Source: Rhizobium sp. Root1203 (lineage in GTDB: Bacteria; Pseudomonadota; Alphaproteobacteria; Rhizobiales; Rhizobiaceae). Taken from it: a DNA stretch of 64,000 nt. The stretch spans positions 7,296 to 71,295 of the forward strand of contig NZ_LMCW01000011.1 in assembly GCF_001424945.1 (NCBI RefSeq). The letters run 5' to 3'. The translations under genes were made by a program, and so were the position numbers. The notes below the pieces were generated by a model, which worked only from the letters and a program-made list of their open reading frames with translations, did no database searches and was not told the origin of the DNA. Of the stretch, positions 8,771 through 17,688 are shown piece by piece; position 1 is the stretch's first letter; each line of letters opens with the position of its first letter.

Positions 8771-9058
8771 ATGATTTCTCTCGCATCGCTATTAAAGGAT
8801 CTGTACGAGGAGCGTTGGGGAAACTGCTACAATCTCTCCGACGAAGCTGTTCGTCGCCATCGGCGACCTCCAATGCTGCTGCGCTTTTTTCGGCGGCTTG
8901 AATGTGATCAAAAGCGCCCCAGCGCGTGGTCGTTCACCATTCCTCCGGCTCCCGAGTCCGGGGCAGCGCTTCTACTGTTGACGAGCATTTCACGATTTTG
9001 GCGGGGGAGAGGGCGGTACGTCGCCGAGGAAGAACGCTGCATGAATGATCGCCTCTAA
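8771..9058 (+). CDS. possible small gene, 95 aa
   Basis: A frame starting MISLASLLKDLYEERWG with a good ribosome site (GGAAAGGTG directly before the ATG). The later part is arginine-rich and low in recognisable structure, so it may be an untranslated leader of the SDR gene instead. No family recognised. Confidence 0.25.
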   Translation: MISLASLLKDLYEERWGNCYNLSDEAVRRHRRPPMLLRFFRRLECDQKRPSAWSFTIPPAPESGAALLLLTSISRFWRGRGRYVAEEERCMNDRL

Positions 9059-9153
9059 GGACATGCCGCACCGATTGGGGGATGGCATCGTATAATCCGC
9101 GCTCAGGTCAGACCGTGATGGTCGCTGACATTCAGGAACGAAAGGACACAAGT

Positions 9154-9891
9154 ATGAAAGTTGCACTTGTGACAGGCGCATCGCGCGGTCTCGGAGCCGT
9201 TATAGCGCGGGAACTCGGCCTGGCCGGCTGGGCTGTCGCTGTCAATTATCGAAGTGACACGCGCGGAGCAGACGCAGCGGTCTCGAAGATTCGTGGCGCC
9301 GGCGGCACGGCCTATGCTGCTCGGTTTAGCGTCATCGAACAATCAGACATCGCAAGGGGCCTCGCGGAAATCAAGACAGCGCTTGGCCCTGTCGACCTTA
9401 TTGTAAATAACGCAACGGGGCTCCAGATAGAAATGCCACTGTTGGACCAATCCTGGCGCACCTATCTCGATCAGCTAGAGTTCTTCGTAAAGGCGCCGCT
9501 CGAGTTGCTCCAGGAGGTCTTGCCCGACTGGAGAGCGCGCAAATCCGGCCGGGTAATCAATATCGGCTCCGAAATTGCCGAGCTCGGGAATCCCTATTGC
9601 GGCAACTATGCCTCGGCCAAAGGCGCCATGCTGTCCATGACGCGCTCCTGGGCAAAGGAGCTCGCTCCCGAAGGCATTACCGTGAACCTGGTCGCACCTG
9701 GCTGGATCCCGGTTGAACGGCACGCAGGATCAGCGCAAGAGCGGATTGACTGGTATCTTGACCGCACGCCGCTTGGGCACTTCGGAACGCCCGAAGACAT
9801 CGCCCATATGGTCGTCTTCCTCGCTTCCACGAAAGCCGATTTCATTACCGGCCAGAAACTCGCGGTGAACGGTGGCCGGACACTGCTCTAG
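9154..9891 (+). CDS. SDR-family NAD(P)-dependent oxidoreductase
   Basis: A 245-residue classical short-chain dehydrogenase. The cofactor loop TGASRGLGAVIA is at residues 7-18, NNAT replaces NNAG at about 87, and the catalytic serine strand VINIGSEIAE is at about 135. The YASAK motif (Tyr and Lys) is at about 150, and the C-terminus LAVNGGRTLL is typical of FabG-like members. ATG 9154 follows AAAGGACACAAGT; 24 extra codons upstream lack family similarity. It lies 94 bp before the epoxide hydrolase gene on the same strand. Together with the LacI operators this suggests a small inducible catabolic or detoxifying operon. Substrate unknown. Confidence 0.88.
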   Translation: MKVALVTGASRGLGAVIARELGLAGWAVAVNYRSDTRGADAAVSKIRGAGGTAYAARFSVIEQSDIARGLAEIKTALGPVDLIVNNATGLQIEMPLLDQSWRTYLDQLEFFVKAPLELLQEVLPDWRARKSGRVINIGSEIAELGNPYCGNYASAKGAMLSMTRSWAKELAPEGITVNLVAPGWIPVERHAGSAQERIDWYLDRTPLGHFGTPEDIAHMVVFLASTKADFITGQKLAVNGGRTLL

Positions 9892-9985
9892 TTTTGTGGC
9901 ACGGTCGGCTGCGAGGACTGATCCGCATCTTGCCCAGGATAACGAACGTTCCAAATTTAAGCTTTGAAATCAACGGGGAGTTGGA

Positions 9986-11128
9986 ATGTCGGAAATGACA
10001 ACGCCGGAACCGATGCGGATAGACATATCCGGTCACGACCTGGCCGACCTTCACCATCGTCTGCGACATGCCCGCTTGCCAGAGTTTTCGGCAGCGGAGG
10101 ATTGGAGCCGTGGGGTGCCGCTCTCCTACCTGAAGTACGTGACTGCTTATTGGCTGGACAAATTTGACTGGCGCGCTCAGGAGCGGATGCTGAATGCCTA
10201 CAACCATTTCAAATGTGAAATCGACGGGCAGGCGATCCATTTCCTCCACGTTAAATCTAGCCGCGACGATGCAACGCCATTGTTGATCACACACGGCTGG
10301 CCCGGTTCTTTTCTGGAATACATGACAGTAATCAAGCCGCTCGCGGAGCCGGAGAACGAAGGCGATCCGGCCTTCTCCCTTGTCATTCCCTCGTTACCCG
10401 GCTTCGGTTTTTCAACGCCGCTCAGGCAGGTTGGGTGGGATCATGAACGCATCGCGAGGACATGGGCGAGGCTGATGGCCGGACTGGGTTATACGCGATA
10501 CGGCGTGCAGGGCGGCGACACCGGCTACAAGGTCTCGCCACTCGTTCCTTCCTTTGCGCCCGGAGCGGTGATAGGCGTGCATGTGAATGGCGGACTTGAA
10601 CCCATCGGTGAAGACGAGCTATCGACGGGCGACTGGTCGGAAGCGGAACTGGAGCGTGTCGAATTCGGCCGGAAACTCGGAGAGAACGCACTCGGATATT
10701 CGGCCATACAGGAGACGCGGCCCAACACCATCGGCTTTTCACTGGTGGACTCGCCGATCGGTCTGCTGGCCTGGATTATTGACAAATTCAGGGATTGGAC
10801 CGATCCGCAGAAGCCGTTGCCGGACGATGCCGTCTCGCTCGATCACCTCCTGACCAACGTTTGCCTCTACTGGTTCACACGAACTGGCTTCAGCTCCGCG
10901 CAACTCTATTTCGAGAGCCGTCAGTCACCCGAGATCAAGCGCCGTACGCGCACTCCGACTGGCGTTGCCGTGTTCCCGTCAGATCTTTCAATCCGCCGGA
11001 TCATGGAGCGGTCCAACAGGATCGTTCACTGGTCGGAATTTGACCGTGGCGGACATTTCGCAGCCATGGAAGCGCCCGATCTCTACGCCCAGGATGTCCG
11101 GAAGTTCTTTTCCTCACTTGGGGAATAG
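9986..11128 (+). CDS. epoxide hydrolase (EHN-type alpha/beta hydrolase)
   Basis: A 380-residue protein with the N-terminal EHN domain followed by the alpha/beta hydrolase fold, like microsomal/juvenile-hormone epoxide hydrolases. The oxyanion motif HGWPGSFLEYM is at about 105. The nucleophile elbow GVQGGDTG at about 172 carries the expected Asp, although GGDWG is more usual. The catalytic His is in GGHFAAMEAP near 362. It hydrates epoxides to diols via an ester intermediate. GGGGAGTTGGA precedes the ATG. It forms a pair with the SDR, which could oxidise the diol; that coupling is inference. Confidence 0.88.
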   Translation: MSEMTTPEPMRIDISGHDLADLHHRLRHARLPEFSAAEDWSRGVPLSYLKYVTAYWLDKFDWRAQERMLNAYNHFKCEIDGQAIHFLHVKSSRDDATPLLITHGWPGSFLEYMTVIKPLAEPENEGDPAFSLVIPSLPGFGFSTPLRQVGWDHERIARTWARLMAGLGYTRYGVQGGDTGYKVSPLVPSFAPGAVIGVHVNGGLEPIGEDELSTGDWSEAELERVEFGRKLGENALGYSAIQETRPNTIGFSLVDSPIGLLAWIIDKFRDWTDPQKPLPDDAVSLDHLLTNVCLYWFTRTGFSSAQLYFESRQSPEIKRRTRTPTGVAVFPSDLSIRRIMERSNRIVHWSEFDRGGHFAAMEAPDLYAQDVRKFFSSLGE

Positions 11129-11614
11129 AGTTCATCCCCTGTTCTGTGAACGGCAGGGTTTGAAAGCCTGTCTTCAGGTCAGCCGAGTGAACCGGAGACA
11201 TCTGCCTCGCTCGGAAGAGCGCCTGAAGCACAGCTCTCATCGAGAGCGAACCGCGTCCCGACACAGAGGTCGAGGCGCTTGCCGATCACTACGCCGCGAC
11301 TTGCACTGCATTGCGATGCAGGCCCGGGATGGGTGTGCCGCGAGAACGGTTGCTCGCCGCCATCCCCACGACGATAGCGCTCCGGCTTTCTTGAAACCTG
11401 CGGACCGTGTAAACGGTCGGCCTGAACAGCGGGAGCTCGTGGCGTGAAGCGCGGTGGTGGCACCAACAGGGCAAGTGCGCAAGTCGCCAAAGCTTTAGCG
11501 ATTGGAAACCTCTCATTCTAGGTGGTAGAAACTGAATCACCGCGCCAGCGGGAGATCTCGCAGCAGTTATCATCGGCTCGAGCCGAGATCGGAACCAAAC
11601 CCACGGCCCCGACA
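11129..11614. other. intergenic stretch with repeat copy B
   Basis: No recognisable gene. It contains the inverted repeat copy described at 11237-11391. The last 100 bases may be an N-terminal extension of the AraC gene. Confidence 0.4.
11237..11391 (-). repeat. dispersed repeat, copy B
   Basis: Inverted relative to copy A at 7212-7513. The shared blocks include AGAAAGCCGGAGCGCT and CCCGGGCCT. Here the two blocks follow each other without a gap, so B is probably the more complete form. Confidence 0.65.
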
Positions 11615-12490
11615 ATGTTAGGAAAGCTGATGAATTCTGTGCAGCGGTCAGGCGGAACGACGGTCGTCGCGTCAAGTGACGGGCGCGGCTGGCGCGGGCT
11701 CGAGGCCGAATTGTTGAGGGTTGCGCCGGGCCGCACTCATGTTCCTGCCGCAACTCAGCACCGGTTGGGCATCCATATGGGTCCCCCCGTGAACGCGGAT
11801 TGTCGTTGTGACGGCCGCACCCATCGTCGTATCCAAAAGCATGGCGATATCGACATCGTGCCCGCAGGGCTCGATGGTTTTTGGGAGGATGACAGGGAAT
11901 GCGTGATCCTCAGATTGAAGCTCGATCAAAGTCTCTTCCACAGAGCGATGAGCGACCTCGGTAGAGATCCGAACCAGCAACCACTGGTACCAACATTCCA
12001 GTTACGTGATCCACGCCTTGAAACAATCGCTTGGGCGATCAAGGCCGAGCTGGAAGCAAACGTCCCTTCCGATCTTCTGTACGCTGAGACGCTGGCACTA
12101 GGGTTGGCAATCAGGATGGCCGAAGCCGCCGGCGCTTGTTCGCAGACCAGCAGATCCGCAACGACGCTCTCTTCGCGCCAGAAGGCCCTGCTTGCGGATT
12201 TCATAGAATGCAATCTCGAAACTTCGCTATCGCTGGGTCAACTCGCCAGCCTCCTCGCAGTCAGTCTCACCCATCTGAAGGCGCAATTCGTCAACAGTTT
12301 CGGCATGCCGCCACATCGATATATCCTTAACCGCCGTGTCGAGCGCGCGAAAGTTCTTTTGGCGCACTCGGATCTGCCGATGAGCCAAATTGCCTTGGAA
12401 GCGGGGTTTTCGCATCAAAGCCATATGGCGACCACGATGAAACGAATTCTGGGTCAGACGCCAAGGGAGATCCTGCGCCATCGTGTCTAA
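11615..12490 (+). CDS. AraC-family transcriptional regulator
   Basis: About 291 aa. The C-terminal 100 residues hold the two helix-turn-helix motifs of AraC/XylS: LSLGQLASLLAVSLTHLKAQF and the conserved AKVLLAHSDLPMSQIALEAGF followed by SHMATTMKRILGQTPREILR. The N-terminal half (GLEAELLRVAPGRTHVPA) is a sensor domain I cannot assign. The frame is open back to GTG 11522; I chose ATG 11615 because the protein resembles family members from there, but no strong ribosome site decides it. It lies 97 bp before the NmrA-like gene on the same strand and probably regulates it. Confidence 0.8.
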   Translation: MLGKLMNSVQRSGGTTVVASSDGRGWRGLEAELLRVAPGRTHVPAATQHRLGIHMGPPVNADCRCDGRTHRRIQKHGDIDIVPAGLDGFWEDDRECVILRLKLDQSLFHRAMSDLGRDPNQQPLVPTFQLRDPRLETIAWAIKAELEANVPSDLLYAETLALGLAIRMAEAAGACSQTSRSATTLSSRQKALLADFIECNLETSLSLGQLASLLAVSLTHLKAQFVNSFGMPPHRYILNRRVERAKVLLAHSDLPMSQIALEAGFSHQSHMATTMKRILGQTPREILRHRV

Positions 12491-12587
12491 CGAATTACGG
12501 CCGAACTTGCAAAGCTCTGGCCGAATGCGAAAGACCGCCCCCCGAGGCCCACTATAGTCGTTTGTACCTTGATGCAAAGGAAAGACG

Positions 12588-13466
12588 ATGTTTGTAATCC
12601 TCGGCGCGACCGGCAAGGTCGGAACAGCAACTGTAGAAACGCTGCGAAATGAAGGGGTGGCTGTCAGGGCTGTCCTTCGCGATCCATCGAAAGCAGCGAG
12701 ATTTGCTGCTCTTGGCTGCGAGATTGCATACGCGGATATCAAAGACATACCGGCGCTTGCGCGAGCAATGGAAGAGTCCACGGCCGTTCAGGTGATTTGT
12801 CCAATCGCACCGCAAGCGGAAAATGCCGCCGAGGACATGCTGCATTCGATAGCATCGATAGGTGCCGCTATCGACATTGCGCGGCCGCGACGTGTGCTCG
12901 CGATCTCTGATTACGGCGCACACCTGTCAGTCGACACGGGAATTACTAAGATCTTTTACGCGATGGAACAGCGGCTACTGCGGACTGCAAGCCAGATGAT
13001 TTTTCTTCGCTCGGCCGAACATATGGAAAACTGGAGGCGCTTTCTGCAGCTGGCGATTGAGACCGGAAAACTTCCGAGTATGCACCATCCAATCACGAAA
13101 TCGATACCGATGGTATCGTCGCGCGATATCGGCACAATGGCCGCCAACCTACTACTTAAAGCAAACGATAGTAGCCGCTTCCCCATGGTCGTGCACGGTG
13201 AAGGGCCGCGGCGTTACACACCGCTTGATGTGGCGGAGGCGATGACTTCACTATGTGGGCGGCGGATCACAGCCGAGGAAATACCGCGCGATCAGTGGTT
13301 CCGCGTGCTCAATTCCGGCGGACTTTCAGAAAGCTACGCCAAGCTTATCGTCACTCTCTATGAGATTCATAATAAAGGATTTATCGATGCAGAGCGCGGC
13401 GTAGGCGAGATCCGGCTCGGCAGCACGGAAATCGCGGTCGCTCTCCCCTCGAATAAAATGAGCTGA
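12588..13466 (+). CDS. NmrA/NAD(P)H-binding Rossmann protein
   Basis: A 292-residue atypical SDR. The dinucleotide loop ILGATGKVGTATVE is at the very N-terminus, an ADIKD acidic turn at about 49, and the NmrA-like pattern LRSAEHMENW near 140 replaces the classical YxxxK. Such proteins act as NAD(P)H-dependent quinone or carbonyl reductases or as redox-sensing regulators. GGAAAGACG precedes the ATG. It follows the AraC gene on the same strand. The C-terminus (EIRLGSTEIAVALPSNKMS) is complete. Confidence 0.8.
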   Translation: MFVILGATGKVGTATVETLRNEGVAVRAVLRDPSKAARFAALGCEIAYADIKDIPALARAMEESTAVQVICPIAPQAENAAEDMLHSIASIGAAIDIARPRRVLAISDYGAHLSVDTGITKIFYAMEQRLLRTASQMIFLRSAEHMENWRRFLQLAIETGKLPSMHHPITKSIPMVSSRDIGTMAANLLLKANDSSRFPMVVHGEGPRRYTPLDVAEAMTSLCGRRITAEEIPRDQWFRVLNSGGLSESYAKLIVTLYEIHNKGFIDAERGVGEIRLGSTEIAVALPSNKMS

Positions 13467-13900
13467 GGGCCTCCGATGCATCTCCTGAGATCAAGCATAA
13501 GCGGGTTCCGACCTTTGGCAGAAAGTTGCTGATGCTTGCCCGCTTCTCTCGGCTTTTGCATGCTGAAGACCCACGCTGGGTTGGACGAGGGCATTCAATG
13601 CTCCGACCCGGACGTCTATTATCGCTGGGCCCGCTCGAGCAGATGAGCGAGAATGTACGAGCTGATATCTTCAAGACCACGGCTGACGCTGCTCGGCAGT
13701 TGTCGGCACCGGTACCGTCAGGAGATCGTTCCGCATGAGGCCGTGTCTGGCGCCCTGGCTAACCGTCTCGTCGAGGACGGTGTCCTGCCTGGCCTCGATG
13801 CCGATCGAGGAATATGGCAAGCTGAGGCGCCCTCCGAGGACGAGCTCGCGACCGCGGCAGCCGCACAGTCAAGTCCGAATCGATGAATCCGATCGGCTCA
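13467..13900. other. gene-free stretch
   Basis: Several overlapping short frames with poor start signals and no recognisable family. I see no repeat or RNA in it. Confidence 0.4.
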
Positions 13901-13993
13901 TCAAGAGGCCGAGAATATCACCATGAAAAGTGCGGCCCAAAGTAAGGCCGACAACTCGGCCGCCAACAGAAAACCAAACGTAGTGTCGCTCAT
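13901..13993 (-). CDS. 30-residue membrane peptide
   Basis: A single-helix peptide: MSDTTFGFLLAAELSALLWA followed by ALFMVIFSAS. Residues 5-28 form one hydrophobic helix with one acidic residue. The ribosome site is excellent (GGAGG six bases before the ATG, with a second GGAGG further up). It lies 69 bp downstream of another small membrane gene on the same strand, suggesting a two-gene unit. No family recognised; a small subunit or regulator of a membrane complex is possible. Confidence 0.5.
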   Translation of the reverse strand: MSDTTFGFLLAAELSALLWAALFMVIFSAS

Positions 13994-14062
13994 GCAATCC
14001 TCCGTAGGCAACCTCCATTGCCGGGAGGAACTATAGGGGAGGGACGACGGTTCCGCTACTCA

Positions 14063-14224
14063 CTAAGACGCAAGCAGCGAGTAAATTAGAAAGCCGACAG
14101 AACCCCAGAAGCCAACCATTGCCAGCGCCATGGCGGCAACCAGAACCTTTGTCACGACAAAACTCCACGACTGTTGCACGGGGTCAATACCTAGCCCAGC
14201 GCTGAAATTTGTGTATCGGACCAT
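14063..14224 (-). CDS. small membrane protein, 53 aa
   Basis: Begins MVRYTNFSAGLGIDP, followed by a long hydrophobic stretch (WSFVVTKVLVAAMALAMVGF, WGSVGFLIYSLLAS) forming one or two transmembrane helices. An upstream in-frame ATG at 14260 gives a 65-residue version with an unconvincing polar start. It pairs with the 30-residue membrane peptide downstream. Function unknown. Confidence 0.5.
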   Translation of the reverse strand: MVRYTNFSAGLGIDPVQQSWSFVVTKVLVAAMALAMVGFWGSVGFLIYSLLAS

Positions 14225-14342
14225 GGTCTGATCTCGCTGCTTTCCGGTGTGTCGAACCACCTTGTTGCGGACGCCCCCGGTATCCAGGCTATCTCGGCTC
14301 GGAAGTCGGTAAGGCCGACATGAGCATGGTTAAGATCTAGCG

Positions 14343-14694
14343 ACTGTCGTGCAGGTGGAGGACCGCTGGCACAAGTCGCTCGCACCCCTGATGGAGGAGG
14401 TCCGTTGCAAATGGCTGACGGTCCGGTCTATCTCAGCTTCGACATCGACAGCCACGATCCCTCCATCGCACCCGGCACGGGCACGCCGGAAATAGCCGGG
14501 CTCAACACGATCCAGGGCTGGAGATCCGCGGTTGCTGGGGACTCAACATCGTTGGCTGCGACTTGGTCGAGTTGTCCCCACCCTACGATCCCTCAGGAGA
14601 CACGGCGATTACCGCGGCAAACCTGCTGCTTGAGATGCTATGCATTCTACCAGGAGTGCAAAGGCGAAACGTGCATCCACTTGGTCCGGTGTGA
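14343..14694 (+). pseudogene. agmatinase/ureohydrolase remnant
   Basis: Three frames together carry the C-terminal third of an agmatinase (SpeB family). They are EDRWHKSLAPLMEEVR (about 14356-14405), then VYLSFDIDSHDPSIAPGTGT with the manganese-binding DIDSHDP and GTPEIAGL (14418-14508), then WGLNIVGCDLVELSPPYDPS and TAANLLLEMLCILPGV up to a stop at 14694. At least two frameshifts and loss of the first two thirds make it non-functional. Confidence 0.8.
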
Positions 14695-14930
14695 AATAGT
14701 TTCGACGACACCCTGGCCAATTTAGTGGTTACGCTCAAATTCAGTAGAAGCAGCTAGGCAGGCGGGCTAAGTCGATCTGTCGCCAGTGGCCTGCCGCAAA
14801 AACGGCGCGTTACGTCGTTTCCAATTTGAAGATAAGATCCGGAGTTTGGTGCCCAGAACGCTCCAGTATTCCTCTCCCCAGGTCATCGAACGGTTTCGAT
14901 GGTCGCCCGATTTGAAGAGAGGATATTTCC

Positions 14931-15386
14931 ATGAGCAAAGAAGAAGACAACAAGGCCGTCGTCGTTCGCTGGTTCACCGAATTCTGGGGCAAGGACGTCA
15001 ATCTTGCTGTTGTCGATGAGATCGCGGCGCCCGACATGCTCCTGCAATATTCCCTGCACGAGCCGCGCCGTGGTCGAGAGGACATCAAGGCCTTCATGAC
15101 CGACTTCCGCGCCGCGTTCCCCGACCTCAACTTCTGGGGCACCGCCGACCTGATCGCCGAGGGCGACTATGTCGTCGGCCAGTGGGAAGGCGGCGGCTCG
15201 CATACAGGCGCAGCCTGGGACGATCTCCTGCCCGGCTACGAAGGCCTGCCGGCTGCGACCGGCCGCAGGATGCACTTCACCGGTAAGACCGTGCTGAAGG
15301 TGGTCGATGGCATGATCGTCGAAGAGAACGGCCTCGACGACGGTCTAACGGCGATGATGCAGCTCGGGCTGATCCAGAAGGCCTGA
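14931..15386 (+). CDS. SnoaL-like ester cyclase family protein
   Basis: A 151-residue NTF2-fold protein of the SnoaL/polyketide-cyclase-like group, widely annotated 'ester cyclase'. It shows RWFTEFWGKDVNLAVVDEIA, then the REDIKAFMTDFRAAFPDLNF segment at about 47-66, VGQWEGGGSHTGAAW at about 82, and GRRMHFTGKTVLKVVDGMIV leading to the last strand. GAGAGGATATTTCC precedes the ATG. Followed by a strong terminator, so it is a single-gene transcript. Its substrate is unknown and members are functionally diverse. Confidence 0.8.
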   Translation: MSKEEDNKAVVVRWFTEFWGKDVNLAVVDEIAAPDMLLQYSLHEPRRGREDIKAFMTDFRAAFPDLNFWGTADLIAEGDYVVGQWEGGGSHTGAAWDDLLPGYEGLPAATGRRMHFTGKTVLKVVDGMIVEENGLDDGLTAMMQLGLIQKA

Positions 15387-15424
15387 TAGCGTCGTCTGGG
15401 TGACGCATTTCCGCCAGCAGACGT

Positions 15425-15463
15425 GAGGCTTGCACAGCCCTTGTGCGAGCCTCATTTGCTTTC
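15425..15463 (+). terminator. rho-independent terminator
   Basis: GAGGCTTGCACA and TGTGCGAGCCTC form a 12-bp stem with one G-T wobble around a five-base loop, followed by a T-rich tail. It lies 40 bp after the ester cyclase stop. Confidence 0.75.
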
Positions 15464-15605
15464 CCTTGCAACGAGCCAGACGCCCTTTTTAGAGCCCGCG
15501 CAAGAACCGGGTGGCTTTTGTTCCATTCGAGAGCAAGGATCGGAGTGTGACAAGCGCAGACGACCGAAGGCACGATCGAGCCAGAACCAATCCGAGTTGA
15601 AGACC

Positions 15606-16703
15606 ATGGACATGAACATCCGCCCTGCATCAGCTCTTCGCCCTTTGCGTCTTTCCATCGCGGACGATCCGCGCTGGGCGCGTATCGTCACACGTGACAA
15701 GTCCGCAGACGGCCAACTCTGGTACTCCGTCTCGACGACCGGCATCTATTGCCGCCCCTCGTGCTCGTCACGCAGGGCGAACCCAAAGAACGTCGCCCTG
15801 CACGATACGATCGAAAGCGCACGGGCAACCGGTTTTCGTCCCTGCAAGCGCTGCAATCCCGATGGTCCATCCCTCGACACCGAGAACGCGACGCTGGTGG
15901 CCAAGGCCTGCCGCATCATCGAGGAGAGCGAGGAAGAACCGTCGCTGGAAGAACTGGCGGTCGCGGTCGATCGCAGTCCGAGCTATTTCCACCGGATGTT
16001 CAAGGCATCGACCGGACTCACCCCGAAAGCCTATGCCGCTGGCCATCGCGCGAAGAAGGTGCGCGAAGGCCTTGAAACCGGCACGAGCGTGACCGAGGCG
16101 ATGTACGACGCCGGTTTCAATTCCAGCGGCCGCTTCTATGAGAAGTCGAACGGCATGCTCGGCATGACGCCGACGCAGTATCGTGAGGGCGGCACCAATG
16201 AGGACATCAAGTTTGCGATCGGCCAGTCCTGTCTCGGCGCGATCCTCGTCGCTTCAAGCTCGAAGGGCGTCGCCTCGATCCTGCTCGGCGACGACCCGGA
16301 TGCGCTGGTTCGCAATCTTCAGGATCGGTTCCCGAAGGCCCGTCTGATCGGCATGGACCGCGATTACGAGGCGTTGATCGCCCAGGTCTGCGGATTTGTC
16401 GAAAATCCTGATGTCGGCCTCGATCTGCCGCTCGACGTCCGCGGCACGGCCTTCCAGCGCCGGGTGTGGCAAGTCCTGCAGGAAATTCCCGTCGGTGGGC
16501 GGATGTCGTATTCGGAAGTCGCCCGCCGCATCGGCTCGCCGAGCGCCACGCGGGCGGTCGCCGGCGCATGCGCTGCAAACAATATCGCGGTCGCGATTCC
16601 TTGCCATCGTGTCGTGCGCAACGACGGCGCGCTTTCCGGCTACGCCTGGGGCGTCGACCGCAAGCGCGCGCTCCTTGATCGGGAAGCGCTCCAGAGCGCA
16701 TGA
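15606..16703 (+). CDS. ada: bifunctional Ada: methyl-sensing regulator and O6-methylguanine-DNA methyltransferase
   Basis: A 366-residue Ada with all parts in order. The N-terminal zinc domain has YCRPSCSSRRANPKNV and GFRPCKRCNP (four cysteines that accept methyl from phosphotriesters). An AraC-type helix-turn-helix (LEELAVAVDRSPSYFHRMFK) follows at about 120. The C-terminal methyltransferase carries AIPCHRVVRNDGALSGYAWG with the active cysteine near 331. It repairs alkylated DNA and, once methylated, activates its own regulon. ATG 15606 matches the family N-terminus; a longer frame upstream overlaps the terminator. No alkB follows it. Confidence 0.93.
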   Translation: MDMNIRPASALRPLRLSIADDPRWARIVTRDKSADGQLWYSVSTTGIYCRPSCSSRRANPKNVALHDTIESARATGFRPCKRCNPDGPSLDTENATLVAKACRIIEESEEEPSLEELAVAVDRSPSYFHRMFKASTGLTPKAYAAGHRAKKVREGLETGTSVTEAMYDAGFNSSGRFYEKSNGMLGMTPTQYREGGTNEDIKFAIGQSCLGAILVASSSKGVASILLGDDPDALVRNLQDRFPKARLIGMDRDYEALIAQVCGFVENPDVGLDLPLDVRGTAFQRRVWQVLQEIPVGGRMSYSEVARRIGSPSATRAVAGACAANNIAVAIPCHRVVRNDGALSGYAWGVDRKRALLDREALQSA

Positions 16704-16817
16704 AGCCGCCGCCGGAAAGAATCATATGAACCCCTTTTCACGCTACGACGCATCCGTTGCCTTCACATGACGACGACTGGGCCGGATTGATCGAATTGGT
16801 CGGCCCTTGACCTTCGA

Positions 16818-17237
16818 ATGATCCTGCTGGACACCAATGTGATATCGGAGCCGTGGAAACCTGTTCCCGATGAGGCGGTAGTCGCCTGGCTAGATGCCCA
16901 AGCCATCGAAACGCTGTTCCTCTCGGCGATATCGATCGCTGAGCTTCGTTTCGGTATCGCCGCTATTCCCGTAGGGAGACGGCAAACCATCCTGCGCGAC
17001 CGGCTTGAGGATGAGGTGCTTCCGCATTTTTCCGAGCGCATCCTGCCCTTTAATCTGGCGACTTCGCAGTTCTACTGCGAACTCATGGCGCATGCTCGAT
17101 TGTCTGGGAAGGCAATCGGTAAAGCTGATGGGTACATAGCAGCCACCGCGTTCGCGAACCGTCTCGCGGTCGCGACGCGCGACACAGGCCCTTTCGACGC
17201 AGCTGGGTTAAAAGTGATCAACCCCTGGCACTCCTAA
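16818..17237 (+). CDS. VapC-type PIN-domain toxin, antitoxin missing
   Basis: A 139-residue PIN-domain ribonuclease (VapC/FitB type). Expected acidic residues are visible: MILLDTNV (Asp5), AELRFG (Glu at about 43), KADGYIAA (Asp at about 104) and ATRDTGPFDAAG near the end. Its ATG overlaps an upstream TGA (ATGA), which closes a frame of only 17 sense codons (after a stop at 16768-16770). This suggests an antitoxin gene decayed there. An intact toxin without a visible partner is odd; a distant antitoxin or loss of activity could explain it. A partial, 5'-deleted copy is at 25763-25956. Confidence 0.85.
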   Translation: MILLDTNVISEPWKPVPDEAVVAWLDAQAIETLFLSAISIAELRFGIAAIPVGRRQTILRDRLEDEVLPHFSERILPFNLATSQFYCELMAHARLSGKAIGKADGYIAATAFANRLAVATRDTGPFDAAGLKVINPWHS

Positions 17238-17255
17238 GGGAGGCGTCGATCCGTC

Positions 17256-17279
17256 GGTCGTGGGTTCGAATCTGATCAA
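17256..17279 (+). repeat. tRNA T-arm-like direct repeat, left copy
   Basis: GGTCGTGGGTTCGAATC followed by TGATCAA contains the GGTTCGAATC core of a tRNA T-arm. It matches 17983-18006 at 18 of 24 positions without gaps. No complete tRNA can be folded here. It lies upstream of the toxin-antitoxin pair. Confidence 0.4.
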
Positions 17280-17379
17280 GAGCGGCAATAGGGACATGAA
17301 AGGGCGAAATTGGTTTGAAGTTCGCTATGGAATTTGTCATGCAATTGAATTACTGTCATCCCTAGATGTGGAGAGAGCT

Positions 17380-17688
17380 ATGGCCGCAAACGCCCTTGTC
17401 CAAACACGTATTGATGCCGACGTTCGGGATCGTGCCTCCGCCGTGCTTGAGAGCATGGGCCTTACTGTATCTGACGCGGTGCGTATCCTGTTAACCCGGA
17501 CTGCCAACGAGGGTACACTGCCACTTGAACTCCTTTCGGGCAGCGAAGCGCATGACGCTTGGTTTCGCACTAAGGTGCTCGAAGCTCTGAATGATACTCG
17601 GCCGGATGTCTCGGATGATAAAGTCGAGGCACATTTCGCGGAACGTCGAGCGGCAGCCAAGCTTAAAGCCGGTGCACTCAACTCGTGA
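17380..17688 (+). CDS. RelB/DinJ-family antitoxin
   Basis: A 102-residue antitoxin. The N-terminal ribbon-helix-helix is MAANALVQTRIDADVRDRAS then LESMGLTVSDAVRILLTR, the DinJ/RelB signature. The C-terminal part is charged and would wrap the toxin. GGAG precedes ATG 17380; a 40-codon extension upstream lacks family similarity. The stop overlaps the GTG of the toxin gene (GTGA), the usual coupling. It binds and silences the partner and represses the operon, by family inference. Confidence 0.85.
   Translation: MAANALVQTRIDADVRDRASAVLESMGLTVSDAVRILLTRTANEGTLPLELLSGSEAHDAWFRTKVLEALNDTRPDVSDDKVEAHFAERRAAAKLKAGALNS

Noticed and set aside
8960..8985. A third copy of the riboswitch-like element (GCTTCTACT is present)
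   Set aside because: The partner strand CAATGTCC and stems are absent nearby.
17250..17290. A tRNA gene near the GGTTCGAATC element
   Set aside because: Only T-arm-like sequence is present; no acceptor, D or anticodon arms can be assembled.
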